Source: Streptomyces sp. Ru72
Lineage (GTDB): Bacteria > Actinomycetota > Actinomycetes > Streptomycetales > Streptomycetaceae
DNA: 39,512 nucleotides
Assembly (NCBI RefSeq): GCF_002920635.1
Contig: NZ_PQSR01000069.1
Span: forward strand, 1 to 39,512
Direction: 5' to 3'
Part shown: positions 15,399-23,988 of the stretch, one piece after another
Numbering within the stretch: position 1 is the first letter of the stretch
Layout: every line of letters begins with the position of its first letter
Position numbers and translations under genes: made by a program
Notes under the pieces: generated by a model
Databases searched by the model: none
What the model was told of the DNA's origin: nothing
The model's input: only the letters and a program-made list of their open reading frames with translations

Positions 15399-16103
15399 AT
15401 GACCTCTACCGACAGTGCACCCAAGGCCCCAGCCAAGGACCCCTGGGACCTCCCCGACGTCTCCGGGTACGTCGTCGGCGTGCTCGGCGGCACCGGACCG
15501 CAGGGCAAGGGCCTCGCCTACCGGCTCGCCCGGGCCGGCCAGAAGGTGATCATCGGCTCCCGTGCCGCCGAGCGCGCGCAGGCCGCCGCCGAGCAGATCG
15601 GCCACGGCATCGAGGGAGCCGACAACGCCGAGACCGCGCGGCGCAGCGACATCGTGATCGTCGCCGTGCCGTGGGAGGGTCACGGCCCGCTGCTTCAGTC
15701 GCTGCGCGAGGAGCTGGCCGGCAAGCTCGTCGTCGACTGTGTCAACCCGCTCGGCTTCGACAAGAAGGGCGCCTACGCGCTGAAGCCGGAGGAGGGCAGC
15801 GCCGCCGAGCAGGCCGCCGCCCTGCTGCCGGAATCGCGGGTCACCGCCGCCTTCCACCACCTGTCCGCCGTCCTCCTCGAGGACCCCGAGGTCGACCAGA
15901 TCGACACGGACGTCATGGTCCTCGGCGAGGAGCGGGCCGATGTGGAGATCGTGCAGGCGCTGGCCGGGCGCATCCCCGGCATGCGCGGCATCTTCGCGGG
16001 CCGGCTGCGAGGCGCCCACCAGGTGGAGTCGCTGGTGGCGAACCTGATCTCCGTCAACCGGCGGTACAAGGCACACGCCGGTCTCCGGATCACGGACGTG
16101 TGA
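15399..16103 (+). CDS. npdG: F420H2:NADP+ oxidoreductase
   Basis: A 234-residue protein that moves hydride between NADP(H) and cofactor F420, supplying reduced F420. The N-terminal dinucleotide motif VGVLGGTGPQGKGLAYRLA (GGTGPQG at 30-36) is the F420-NADP reductase signature, and GSRAAERA at 53-60 is the NADP-phosphate pocket. IVIVAVPWEGH and VVDCVNPLGFD further on are also family features. The extra N-terminal 20 residues (TDSAPKAPAKDPWDLPDVSGY) are common in actinobacteria. No F420 biosynthesis gene is in the window. It appears monocistronic with a leaderless promoter. Confidence 0.92.
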   Translation: MTSTDSAPKAPAKDPWDLPDVSGYVVGVLGGTGPQGKGLAYRLARAGQKVIIGSRAAERAQAAAEQIGHGIEGADNAETARRSDIVIVAVPWEGHGPLLQSLREELAGKLVVDCVNPLGFDKKGAYALKPEEGSAAEQAAALLPESRVTAAFHHLSAVLLEDPEVDQIDTDVMVLGEERADVEIVQALAGRIPGMRGIFAGRLRGAHQVESLVANLISVNRRYKAHAGLRITDV

Positions 16104-16147
16104 CCCGATGGGGGACACTGGTCGCCGGAGCGGTTCCGGGTAGTTGC

Positions 16148-16186
16148 GAGTATTCCGAGCAGTTCCGAGTATTCCGAGCAGTGTCC
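16148..16186 (+). repeat. Tandem direct repeats upstream of the small membrane protein gene
   Basis: GAGTATTCCGAGCAGT occurs twice, at 16148-16163 and 16167-16182 (period 19). Each unit is itself two related blocks of the form GAGnAnTTCC, so there are about four 9-10 bp blocks in a row. They lie between the npdG stop and the start at 16207. Confidence 0.75.
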
Positions 16187-16206
16187 CCCGACAGGAGCCG
16201 ACCGAC

Positions 16207-16401
16207 ATGCCCCGCCTCGCCCTCTACGCCCTCGCCGTCTGCGTCCTCTCCGTGGCCGCGGCCGTCGTCTCCTTCGTCCAGGGCAGCTGGCTCGGCGTCG
16301 TGTGGATCCTGCTCGCGGGCGTGTCGTCCAACATGACCTGGTACTACGTCAAGCGCGGCCGCGCGGGCCGGTCGGACGGGGCGAACTCCGTCACGGGCTG
16401 A
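16207..16401 (+). CDS. Small membrane protein (64 aa), function unknown
   Basis: A 64-residue protein with two predicted transmembrane helices (about 5-25 and 28-46) and a basic cytosolic tail KRGRAGRSDG. AGGAG lies about 10 bases before the ATG. It overlaps the 3' end of the convergent metalloprotease gene by 11 bp. Direct repeats directly upstream may be regulatory. I do not recognise the family. Confidence 0.65.
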   Translation: MPRLALYALAVCVLSVAAAVVSFVQGSWLGVVWILLAGVSSNMTWYYVKRGRAGRSDGANSVTG

Positions 16402-17191
16402 CCGAGCAGAACTCGTTGGTGCCCTGCCAGAAGCGGTAGAGCTCCTGACCGCAGTAGCGGTCGAAGTTGCCGATGCCCAGGCCGTTCAGGAGCGTGTCGA
16501 TCACGTCGAAGAACGCGGTGTTGACGGACGGCACCCACAGCAGCGCGAACACGAACAGCAGGCCGAACGGTGCGAAGGGCTCCACCTGGCGCTTGACGCC
16601 GTACGGCAGCCAGGGCTCGATCACGCCGTAGCCGTCCAGGCCCGGCACCGGCAGGAGATTCAGGATCGCGGCCGTCACCTGCAGCAGTGCCAGGAAGGCC
16701 AGGGCGAACCGGAAGTCGCGGGGCACCCCGTCCAGCGCGTGCAGCCAGAACGGAGCCGTGCACACCGCCGCGAACAGCACGTTCGTCAGCGGACCCGCCG
16801 CCGAGATCAGGCTGTGCCGCCAGCGGCCCCGGATGCGGCCCCGCTCGATGAACACCGCGCCGCCCGGCAGACCGATCCCGCCCATGATCACGAAGACCAC
16901 CGGCAGCACGATGCTCAGCAGGGCGTGCGTGTACTTCAGCGGGTTCAGCGTGAGGTAGCCCTTCGCGCCGACCGAGATGTCGCCGCTGTGCAGAGCGGTG
17001 CGGGCGTGTGCGTACTCGTGCAGGCACAGGGAGACCACCCAGGCGGCCGTCACGAACAGGAACACGGCGACGCCGGGCTGCTCGGCGAACCCGCTCCAGG
17101 TGGCCCAGCCGGTGACCGCCGTCACGGCGAGGATCCCGACGAACACGGGACTGATCCTGCGGTCACTGCGCCGGGCGGCGGCGGTGGTCAT
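16391..17191 (-). CDS. Site-2-type membrane metalloprotease (M50 family)
   Basis: A 266-residue polytopic membrane protein. HEYAH at 58-62 is the HExxH zinc site within a helix, and NLLPVPGLDGYGV (178-190) contains the second conserved NPxPxLDG-like motif with the aspartate ligand. AAGPLTNVLFA supports the M50 assignment. Such proteases cut within membranes, often on anti-sigma factors or signal-peptide remnants. No such substrate is adjacent. GGGAGA lies 5-6 bases before the ATG. It is divergent from the SARP regulator gene. Confidence 0.88.
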   Translation of the reverse strand: MTTAAARRSDRRISPVFVGILAVTAVTGWATWSGFAEQPGVAVFLFVTAAWVVSLCLHEYAHARTALHSGDISVGAKGYLTLNPLKYTHALLSIVLPVVFVIMGGIGLPGGAVFIERGRIRGRWRHSLISAAGPLTNVLFAAVCTAPFWLHALDGVPRDFRFALAFLALLQVTAAILNLLPVPGLDGYGVIEPWLPYGVKRQVEPFAPFGLLFVFALLWVPSVNTAFFDVIDTLLNGLGIGNFDRYCGQELYRFWQGTNEFCSVSP

Positions 17192-17345
17192 GGGTCTCCC
17201 TGGTCTCGTACACATACGGCGACGGCCCGACCGTACCGGGCGCACCGGGAAAACGTCCTGCCCGGGGGCCGAGTTCCGGCGCCAGCGCCGCGCCACACGG
17301 AAACCCCCGTGACCCCGGGTGACGGTGGCGGAGAGAATGACCCCC

Positions 17346-20300
17346 GTGCGCTATCGCCTTCTCGGTACCACCCAGGCACTCCGCCCCGACGGCACGCCAC
17401 TGCCCGTCGGCGGGGCGCGGCTGCGTGCCTTGCTGACCGTGCTCGCGCTGCGCGCCGGTCGGGCCGTGCCGGCCGCCCTGCTCGTCGACGAGGTGTGGGA
17501 CGGCGACCCGCCCGTCGACGCCCCCGGCGCGCTGCAGGCGCTGGTCGGGCGGCTGCGCCGGGCACTCGGTGCGGACGCCGTGGAGTCCGTGGACGGCGGC
17601 TACCGGCTGGCCGCCGCGCCGGACGACGTCGACCTGCACCGGTTCGAGCGGCTCGCCGGGGAGGGCCTGCGCGCACTGGCCGACGGCGACCCCGCGAAGG
17701 CGGCGGTCGTGCTGGACGACGCCCTCGCCCTGTGGCACGGAGCCGCCCTGGCCGATCTGCCCGACCGCACCGCCGAGGCCGCCCGCTGGGAGACCCGCCG
17801 CCTCGACGCGCGCCGCGCCCGCCTGACCGCCGGGCTCGCCCTCGGCCACGGCGAGCGGCACCTGCCCGAACTGACCGCCCTGTGCGACCTCCACCCCCTG
17901 GACGAGCCCCTCCAGGCGCTGCGCCTGCGGGCGCTGCGCGACGCGGGCCGCCCGGCCGAGGCCCTGGCCGCCTACGAGGACGTACGGCAGCTGCTCGCGG
18001 ACCGGCTGGGCTCCGATCCGGGGCCCGAACTGCGCGCACTCCACGAGGAGCTGCTGCATGCCCCCGGCACCGCGGCGCCCCCCTCGGTCCCGTCCCCGGT
18101 GGGCGCCCCGGCCGCGCCCCCGCCGCCCGGCAACCTCCGCGCCCGGCTCACCTCGTTCGTCGGGCGCGACGCCGACATAGACGCCCTTCGCGGTGATCTC
18201 GCCCACGCCCGGCTCGTCACCCTCCTCGGGCCCGGTGGCGCCGGGAAGACGCGGCTGTCCCAGGAGGCCGCCGAGAGCGTGGCGCACGAACTGAGGGACG
18301 GAGTGTGGCTGGCCGAGCTCGCGCCCGTCGACGACCCCGAGGCCGTACCCGAGGCCGTACTCACCGCGGTCGGCGCGCGGGAGACCGTGCTGCGCGGCGC
18401 CGGCGCCGAAGAGCTGCGTGCCGTCGCCGACCGGCACGACGACCCCCTCGTCCGGCTCGCCGAGCACTGCGCCCGGCGCCGCATGCTGCTCATCCTCGAC
18501 AACTGCGAGCACGTCGTGGACGCCGCCGCCCGCCTCGTCGCGCACCTGCTGGAACGCTGCCCCGGTCTGACGGTCCTCGCCACCAGCCGGGAACCCCTCG
18601 GCGTTCCCGGGGAGGTGCTGCGCCCGGTCGGACCGCTGCCGCAGCGCTACGCGCTGGAACTGTTCGCCGACCGCGGCGCCGCCGCCCGGTCCGGCTTCCG
18701 TGTCGAGGACGACCCCGAGGCCGCCGGCGAGATCTGCCGCCGCCTCGACGGGTTGCCCCTCGCCATCGAGCTGGCCGCCGCCCGCCTCCGCGTGCTCACC
18801 CCGCGCCAGATCGCCGACCGGCTCGACGACCGCTTCCGGCTGCTGACCTCCGGCAGTCGCACCGCGCTGCCCCGCCAGCAGACCCTGCGTGCCGTCGTCG
18901 ACTGGTCCTGGGACCTCCTCGACGAGGACGAACGCACGGTGCTGCGCCGGCTGTCCGTCTTCTCCGGCGGCTGCGACCTGATCGCGGCCGAGGCCGTGTG
19001 CGGGCCCGCCGCCCTGGAGGCGCTCGGCTCACTCGTCGACAAGTCCCTCGTCGTGGCCGCCCCGTCGGGCGACGGGGAGATGCGCTACCGGCTTCTGGAG
19101 ACGGTCGCCGAGTACGCGGGCGAACGGCTCGACGAGTCGGGTGAGCGCTCCGACGCCGAGCGCGCGCACCTCACGTACTACCGGGAACTCGCCCGCACCA
19201 CGGACCCGTTGCTGCGCTCCTCGCAACAACGTGCGGCGATCGAACGGCTCCAGCTGGAGTACGAGAACCTGCGCACCGCCCTGCGCCATGCCGTTGCCGC
19301 CCGCGACGAGCAGGAGGCGCTGTGCCTGCTGCTCTCGCTGTGCTGGTACTGGCAGATGCGGGACCTGCGCACCGAGGCCCGCGCCTGGTCGACCGCCGTC
19401 ATGGCGCTCGGCCCCGACCCGTTCGCGGGGCCGCCGCGCCCGGTGCCCGACCTGCCCGAGACGCCCACCGACAGCCCGCCGCCGATGCGCCCGGAGGTCC
19501 TGGACGAGGCTCGCCGCGGCGCGCACCTCGTCCACATCGCCACCATGGACATGGACCCCGAGGCGTGGGAGACACCCGAGGCCAGGGCGAAGCTGCGCGT
19601 CATCAGCGAGACCTATCGGCCCGGTCAGCCGCAGATCTGCCGGGTGCCCGGTTTCCTGTGGTTCTTCGCCGTCCTGTTCAACTCGGACATGGAGCGGGTG
19701 CTGGTGGTCCTCGACGAGGCCGTACGCACCTGCCGCGACCTCGGCCACCCCTGGGAGCTGGCCCAGATCCTGCAGCTGCGGGCCAACATCCTCGCCAACC
19801 GCGCCGACTGGGCGGGCGACGCGGCCCGGGCCGCGGACGAGGCACTGGAGATCTTCCGCCGCCTCGGTGACACCTGGGGCGCGGCCGAGGCGATGTCCGC
19901 GCGGGGCGAGGCCCGTGAACGCCGGGGCGACTACCTGCTCGCCGCGGCCGACTACGAGGCCGCGCAGCGCTACGCGGAACAGCTCGGGGCCCGCTCCCAG
20001 ACGGCCGTGCTCGGCGCCCGCCTCGGCAGTGTCCTGCTGGACGCGGGACAGGCCGAGCGGGGCGAGCGGCTGCTGCGCCAGGTGATCGAGGAACGCCACG
20101 GCCCGATGGACGCCATTCCGTTCGCCCGGATGTTCCTGACGATGTGGCTCGGCCGGACGGACCGCGTGGTTGAGGCGCGCGAGCAGCTCCAGATGGCGGC
20201 CGAGGAGTTCGGCGCCGCGTCCTTCCCGGTCTTCGACGGGTTCCTGATCGGCGTGGACGCCTGGCTGTACACCGTCGAGGCGCGGTACGAGGAGGCGCTC

Positions 20301-20621
20301 ACCAAGGTGCGCACGGCGCTCGCGCGGGCCGGCGACCGGATGAGCAGAGTGATCGCGCCGCACATGGGCTCCGTGCATCTGATGACCGCGGCGATCGCGC
20401 TCGCCGGCGTGGACGGCGGGCGCCGTGCCCGGGATGCCGCCCGATGTGTGGGTGCCTCCGACGGGTTGCTGCCGCCCGGCCACGTCCGGGGGCCCGCGGA
20501 GCTCGAGGCACGCGCCAGGGCGGAGACGGCCGCCCGGGCCGCGCTCGGCGACACGGCCTACGAGTCCGCCTACGCGGAGGGCGGCGGCCTCTCCCTGGAG
20601 GAGGCCACCGCCCTCGTGTGA
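17346..20621 (+). CDS. AfsR/SARP-family regulator with NB-ARC and TPR domains
   Basis: About 1091 residues. Residues 1-90 are a winged-helix OmpR-like DNA-binding domain (RYRLLGTTQAL...LLVDEVWDGDPP). About 95-240 is the BTAD domain (ALWHGAALADL, LHPLDEPLQALRLRALRDAGRPAEALAAYE). About 270-560 is an NB-ARC ATPase with P-loop GPGGAGKTRL near 295-302 and Walker B LLILDNCEH. The rest is helical, TPR-like repeats. This is the large SARP architecture, related to AfsR (993 aa), and such proteins activate antibiotic or developmental genes. The GTG at 17346 is chosen because GGAGAGA lies 9 bases upstream and SARPs usually begin directly at the MRYR-type motif; GTG 17319 and ATG 17337 are alternatives. 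It is convergent with the ABC exporter genes, whose upstream region carries SARP-like direct repeats. Confidence 0.9.
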   Translation: MRYRLLGTTQALRPDGTPLPVGGARLRALLTVLALRAGRAVPAALLVDEVWDGDPPVDAPGALQALVGRLRRALGADAVESVDGGYRLAAAPDDVDLHRFERLAGEGLRALADGDPAKAAVVLDDALALWHGAALADLPDRTAEAARWETRRLDARRARLTAGLALGHGERHLPELTALCDLHPLDEPLQALRLRALRDAGRPAEALAAYEDVRQLLADRLGSDPGPELRALHEELLHAPGTAAPPSVPSPVGAPAAPPPPGNLRARLTSFVGRDADIDALRGDLAHARLVTLLGPGGAGKTRLSQEAAESVAHELRDGVWLAELAPVDDPEAVPEAVLTAVGARETVLRGAGAEELRAVADRHDDPLVRLAEHCARRRMLLILDNCEHVVDAAARLVAHLLERCPGLTVLATSREPLGVPGEVLRPVGPLPQRYALELFADRGAAARSGFRVEDDPEAAGEICRRLDGLPLAIELAAARLRVLTPRQIADRLDDRFRLLTSGSRTALPRQQTLRAVVDWSWDLLDEDERTVLRRLSVFSGGCDLIAAEAVCGPAALEALGSLVDKSLVVAAPSGDGEMRYRLLETVAEYAGERLDESGERSDAERAHLTYYRELARTTDPLLRSSQQRAAIERLQLEYENLRTALRHAVAARDEQEALCLLLSLCWYWQMRDLRTEARAWSTAVMALGPDPFAGPPRPVPDLPETPTDSPPPMRPEVLDEARRGAHLVHIATMDMDPEAWETPEARAKLRVISETYRPGQPQICRVPGFLWFFAVLFNSDMERVLVVLDEAVRTCRDLGHPWELAQILQLRANILANRADWAGDAARAADEALEIFRRLGDTWGAAEAMSARGEARERRGDYLLAAADYEAAQRYAEQLGARSQTAVLGARLGSVLLDAGQAERGERLLRQVIEERHGPMDAIPFARMFLTMWLGRTDRVVEAREQLQMAAEEFGAASFPVFDGFLIGVDAWLYTVEARYEEALTKVRTALARAGDRMSRVIAPHMGSVHLMTAAIALAGVDGGRRARDAARCVGASDGLLPPGHVRGPAELEARARAETAARAALGDTAYESAYAEGGGLSLEEATALV

Positions 20622-20648
20622 CGTGGACCGGCTGTGCCCGCGCCGGTG

Positions 20649-21467
20649 TCAGCGCTTGTTGTTGAACTTGCGGATGGCGATGGGTGCCATGACCAGCGTG
20701 AGGACGGCCGACCAGGCGAGGGTCATCAGCACGCTGTGGGCGACCGGACCCCCGTTCATCAGACCCCGGGCGGCGTCCGCGAGCGTCGACAGCGGGTTGT
20801 AGTCGGTGAACGCCTGCAACCAGCCCGGCATGGTGTCGGTCGGAGCGAAGATGGACGAACCGAACTGCAGCGGCATCAGCACGAGAAACCCCATCCCTTG
20901 GACGGCCTGGGCGCTCTTCAGCACCACGCCCAGGGTCAGGAAGATCCACATGACCCCGAATCCGAAGAGGACCGACAGTCCGATCGCCGCGAAGAGGCCC
21001 GGGACGTTCGACACCGACAGTCCCAGCATGAAGCCCACCGCGAGCAGGACCGCAGTGGCGAACAGCATCCGTCCGAGCTCCACCGTGATCTTCGCGATCA
21101 GGACGGAGGCACGACTGATCGGCAGGGACCGGAAGCGGTCCATCACGCCCTTGTGGAAGTCCTCGTTGAATCCGGTGCCGACGCCCTGCGCGATGTTCAT
21201 GCCCATCATCGCCATCAGGCCGGGGACCACGTAGTTGACGTACGCGTGCCGGTTGTGGGTGCCCGCGATCGCGCCGCCGAAGACGAACACGAACAGCAGG
21301 CAGAAGATGATCGGGAACAGGATCGCGTCGAACATCGACTCCGGGTCCTGCCGGATCCACAAGAGGTTGCGGCGGACCAGGGCACCGATGTGGCGCAGGT
21401 TCGCACGCAGTCCGATACCGCCTTCGGAGGCGGGTGCGGTGGGTGCGGTCAAAGTGGTGGCGCTCAT
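20649..21467 (-). CDS. ABC-2-type exporter permease (DrrB-like)
   Basis: A 272-residue membrane protein of the ABC-2/DrrB family: a cytosolic N-terminus, then six hydrophobic segments, with NLLWIRQDPESMFDAILFPIIF and the loop GVMDRFRSLPISR typical of daunorubicin-type exporters. It pairs with the ATPase encoded immediately upstream, overlapping it by 4 bp. The substrate is unknown; DrrAB systems export hydrophobic drugs or lipids. Its 3' end is 27 bp from the convergent SARP gene end. Confidence 0.93.
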   Translation of the reverse strand: MSATTLTAPTAPASEGGIGLRANLRHIGALVRRNLLWIRQDPESMFDAILFPIIFCLLFVFVFGGAIAGTHNRHAYVNYVVPGLMAMMGMNIAQGVGTGFNEDFHKGVMDRFRSLPISRASVLIAKITVELGRMLFATAVLLAVGFMLGLSVSNVPGLFAAIGLSVLFGFGVMWIFLTLGVVLKSAQAVQGMGFLVLMPLQFGSSIFAPTDTMPGWLQAFTDYNPLSTLADAARGLMNGGPVAHSVLMTLAWSAVLTLVMAPIAIRKFNNKR

Positions 21468-22489
21468 GCGGCGACCTCCTCACGGGTGGGGGACGCGTCC
21501 TGCGGGGCACCGGTCCTGTGTCCGGTGAGGGAGAGGAACACCTCGTCCAGGCTGGGCAGTTCGGTGGAGATGCCGGCGAGCGTGATGCCGCGGGCGGTGA
21601 GCGCGCCGACCACCGCGGTCAGCTGCTCGTCGCTGAGGATCGGCACGAGGACGGTGCCGGTCCCGGTGTCCACGGTCGCGCTCCCGGGGCCGGTGAGGCC
21701 GAACTCGTCGAGTGCCGTGGCCGTCGGGCGCAGCTCCGCCGGGTCGGCCGGGCGGACGCGCAGCGTACGGCCGCCGACCTTGGCCTTCAGTTCGTCGATG
21801 CGGCCGCCCGCGACGACCTTGCCGCGGTCGATGACGGTCAGCTCCGAGGCGAGCTGCTCGGCCTCCTCCATGTACTGGGTGGTGAGCAGCACGGTGGCGC
21901 CCTCGGCGACCATCCGCTTGACCTCGGTCCACACCTCGTTCCGGGTGCGCGGGTCGAGGCCCGTGGTCGGCTCGTCCAGGTAGAGCACCGCCGGGTGCCC
22001 GATCATCGAGGCGGCCAGGTCCAGGCGCCGGCGCATGCCGCCGGAGTACGTGGACGCCGGGCGCTTCGCGGCCTCGGTGAGCGAGAACCGCTCCAGGAGC
22101 CCGTCGGCCCGGGCGCGGGCCTCCTTGCGGGGCAGGTCGAGGAGCCGGCCGATCATGTAGAGGTTCTCGAAACCGGACAGCTTCTCGTCCACGGAGGCGT
22201 ACTGGCCGGTGAGGCCTATCACGCGGCGCGTCTGCCGCGGCTGCCGTACGACGTCGTAGCCGGCGACGACGGCGTGGCCGGCGTCCGGGGTGATGAGGGT
22301 GGACAGGCAGCGCACGAGGGTGGTCTTGCCGGCACCGTTCGGCCCGAGCACGCCGAGGACGGTGCCCTCGCGCACATCGAGGTCGACGCCGTCCAGCGCC
22401 TTGGTCTCACCGTAGTGCTTGACCAGCCCCCGCACGGTGACGGCCGCGTCCGGTGCGGCGTCCTTCGGGATGTTGTCGATTCGCGTCAT
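21464..22489 (-). CDS. ABC exporter ATP-binding subunit (DrrA-like)
   Basis: A 341-residue ATPase. Walker A GPNGAGKTT (49-57), Q-loop Q96, signature YSGGM (148-152) and Walker B LYLDEPTTGLD (169-179) are intact. The C-terminal domain of about 100 residues after the ATPase core is the DrrA type. It would energise the overlapping permease. The ATG at 22489 lacks a clear ribosome site. The upstream region holds eight helically phased heptamers, so expression is probably controlled by an activator that binds direct repeats. An alternative start near AVTVRGLVKHYG is possible. Confidence 0.93.
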   Translation of the reverse strand: MTRIDNIPKDAAPDAAVTVRGLVKHYGETKALDGVDLDVREGTVLGVLGPNGAGKTTLVRCLSTLITPDAGHAVVAGYDVVRQPRQTRRVIGLTGQYASVDEKLSGFENLYMIGRLLDLPRKEARARADGLLERFSLTEAAKRPASTYSGGMRRRLDLAASMIGHPAVLYLDEPTTGLDPRTRNEVWTEVKRMVAEGATVLLTTQYMEEAEQLASELTVIDRGKVVAGGRIDELKAKVGGRTLRVRPADPAELRPTATALDEFGLTGPGSATVDTGTGTVLVPILSDEQLTAVVGALTARGITLAGISTELPSLDEVFLSLTGHRTGAPQDASPTREEVAA

Positions 22490-22511
22490 GCCACGAAGGT
22501 GTCAGCCCCCG

Positions 22512-22602
22512 CCGACAAACGACCGACAGCACACCTACAGCCGCCGACAGACCGCTGACAGCCCACCCCTTGCCGCCGACAGCACCGACAACTCCCCGAC
22601 GA
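22512..22602 (-). promoter_or_regulatory. Array of eight phased heptamers upstream of the ABC exporter genes
   Basis: On the plus strand, heptamers related to CCGACAG begin at 22512, 22523, 22534, 22544, 22555, 22576, 22585 and 22596. On the minus strand they read CTGTCGG toward the exporter. Successive spacings are 11, 11, 10, 11, 21, 9 and 11 bp, so all face roughly one side of the helix. Heptamers every 11 bp are the known layout of SARP binding sites. Confidence 0.7.
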
Positions 22603-22635
22603 CCACCGCAACCATCGATTGAGGAACCCCGACGG

Positions 22636-22728
22636 CGAGCAACCAGGTCCGCGAGAGCGGCGCCGGCTCAGGCGCAGAACGGGTCGAGCAACCGGGTCCG
22701 CGAGAGCGGCGCGGGCTCAGACGCAAAA
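22636..22728 (+). repeat. Direct duplication of a 44-bp segment
   Basis: Copies at 22636-22679 and 22685-22728 differ at 4 of 44 positions, with a 49-bp period. Both begin CGAGCAACC and share GGTCCGCGAGAGCGGCG. The second copy ends in the A-rich tail that forms the T-run of the panB terminator. Confidence 0.8.
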
Positions 22729-22770
22729 AAGGCGGCAGCCCGCCGACGGGGGAAGATCGGCGGGCTGCCG
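22725..22770 (-). terminator. Intrinsic terminator of panB
   Basis: A perfect 14-bp stem (22733-22746 with 22757-22770) with a 10-base loop is followed, on the minus strand, by GCC and a run of six T. It lies about 70 bp after the panB stop and is a textbook factor-independent terminator. Confidence 0.88.
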
Positions 22771-22837
22771 CGCGCCACCTGAAGGGGCGCGGGGCGGTGG
22801 CCTTGGGTGGCTTCGCCGCGTGGACGCTCAGCGAACG

Positions 22838-23725
22838 TCAGTGGACCGAGTGCTCCTCGAGCGGGAACGTCCCGCCCACCACGTCCTCGGCGAACGCCCT
22901 CGCCGCGTCGCCCATCACCTGTCGCAGGTCCGCGTACTGCTTCACGAACTTCGGCACCCGGCCCCCGGTCAGCCCGAGCATGTCCGTCCACACGAGCACC
23001 TGCGCGTCCGTGTCCGGACCGGCGCCGATGCCGACCGTCGGGATGTGCAGCACCCGCGTCACCTCGGCCGCCAGCTCCGCCGGGACCAGCTCCAGGACCA
23101 CCGCGAACGCACCCGCGTCCTGCACCGCCTTGGCGTCCCGCAGCAGCTGCGCGGCCGCCTCCTCGCCGCGGCCCTGCACGCGGTACCCCATGGCGTTCAC
23201 GGACTGGGGGGTGAGGCCGATGTGCGCCATGACCGGGATGCCGGACTCCACCAGCAGCTCGATCTGGCGGTGCGAGCGCTCGCCGCCCTCCAGCTTCACC
23301 GCGCCGACCCCGGCCTCCTTCACCAGCCGGGTGGCCGAGCGCAGCGCCTGGACCGGACCCTCCTGGTACGAGCCGAAGGGCAGGTCGCCGACGATCAGGG
23401 CGCGCCTGGTGCCCCGTACGACCGCGGCGGAGAGCATGGTCATCTCGTCGAGGGTGACGGGCACGGTCGTCTCGTACCCCAGGTGGCAGTTGCCCGCCGA
23501 GTCGCCGACGAGCATGACCGGGATGCCGGCCTCGTCGAACACGGACGCGGTCATCGCGTCGTAGGCGGTGAGCATGGGCCATTTCTCGCCGCGCTCCTTG
23601 GCGGCCGTGATGTCGCGGACGGTGATACGGCGGGTGCTCTTCCCCCCGTACAGCGCCTTGCTGCTGTCGGAGGACCTGAGCGTGCCCTGAGCGTGCTGCC
23701 CCTGGGCAGCCGGAAGCTGCGTCAT
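22838..23725 (-). CDS. panB: 3-methyl-2-oxobutanoate hydroxymethyltransferase (PanB)
   Basis: A 295-residue cytosolic enzyme that transfers a hydroxymethyl group from methylene-tetrahydrofolate to 2-oxoisovalerate, the first committed step of pantothenate and CoA synthesis. Family segments are MLTAYDAMTASVFDEAGI, VGDSAGNCHLGYETTVPVT with metal ligand aspartate, VKLEGG, PVMAHIGLTPQSVN and ELVPAELA with the catalytic glutamate. The ATG at 23725 is preferred over the in-frame ATG at 23746, because AAGGAG lies between them about 6 bases before 23725. It has its own terminator and is divergent from the MFS gene at 23989. No panC or panD is adjacent. Confidence 0.95.
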   Translation of the reverse strand: MTQLPAAQGQHAQGTLRSSDSSKALYGGKSTRRITVRDITAAKERGEKWPMLTAYDAMTASVFDEAGIPVMLVGDSAGNCHLGYETTVPVTLDEMTMLSAAVVRGTRRALIVGDLPFGSYQEGPVQALRSATRLVKEAGVGAVKLEGGERSHRQIELLVESGIPVMAHIGLTPQSVNAMGYRVQGRGEEAAAQLLRDAKAVQDAGAFAVVLELVPAELAAEVTRVLHIPTVGIGAGPDTDAQVLVWTDMLGLTGGRVPKFVKQYADLRQVMGDAARAFAEDVVGGTFPLEEHSVH

Positions 23726-23938
23726 CGCAACGGCTCCTTCTGTCATCTCGAGGCGCCCTGACGGCGTCCCCGGACCACTCCCATGGTGGCACCTCGTGCC
23801 ACGCGCGGCTAGGGCAGGGGGCGCACCCGGCGCCGGGCCGGGAGGGGGGCCCGCTCAACCCCGAGCGGCCGGGGCTGCGTCTCCCGGATTGGGCCGTTTG
23901 ACACGTGATCCAGGTCTCTTCTTAAGGAGTCCGTAAAG

Positions 23939-23981
23939 ACTTCCGATACGAGACGGTTCCGTATCGGAAGTCGCCTAGGCT
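23939..23981 (+). promoter_or_regulatory. Palindromic operator and -10 box of the MFS exporter gene
   Basis: Perfect 12-bp arms ACTTCCGATACG (23939-23950) and CGTATCGGAAGT (23960-23971) are separated by 9 bp. TAGGCT (23976-23981) follows as a -10, 7 bases before the ATG. The operator covers the -35 region, fitting repression by the TetR protein encoded downstream. Confidence 0.75.
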
Positions 23982-23988
23982 CGCTCGT

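Larger units (their letters stand above)
22490..22837. other. 348-bp gene-free region between drrA-like gene and panB
   Basis: From left to right it holds the heptamer array upstream of the ABC exporter, a duplicated 44-bp segment, and the panB terminator. I see no credible coding sequence here. Confidence 0.7.

Noticed and set aside
16739..18196. Long plus-strand frame spanning the metalloprotease gene and the SARP start
   Set aside because: It crosses two real genes in the wrong frame and its translation is repetitive Arg/Pro/Ala.
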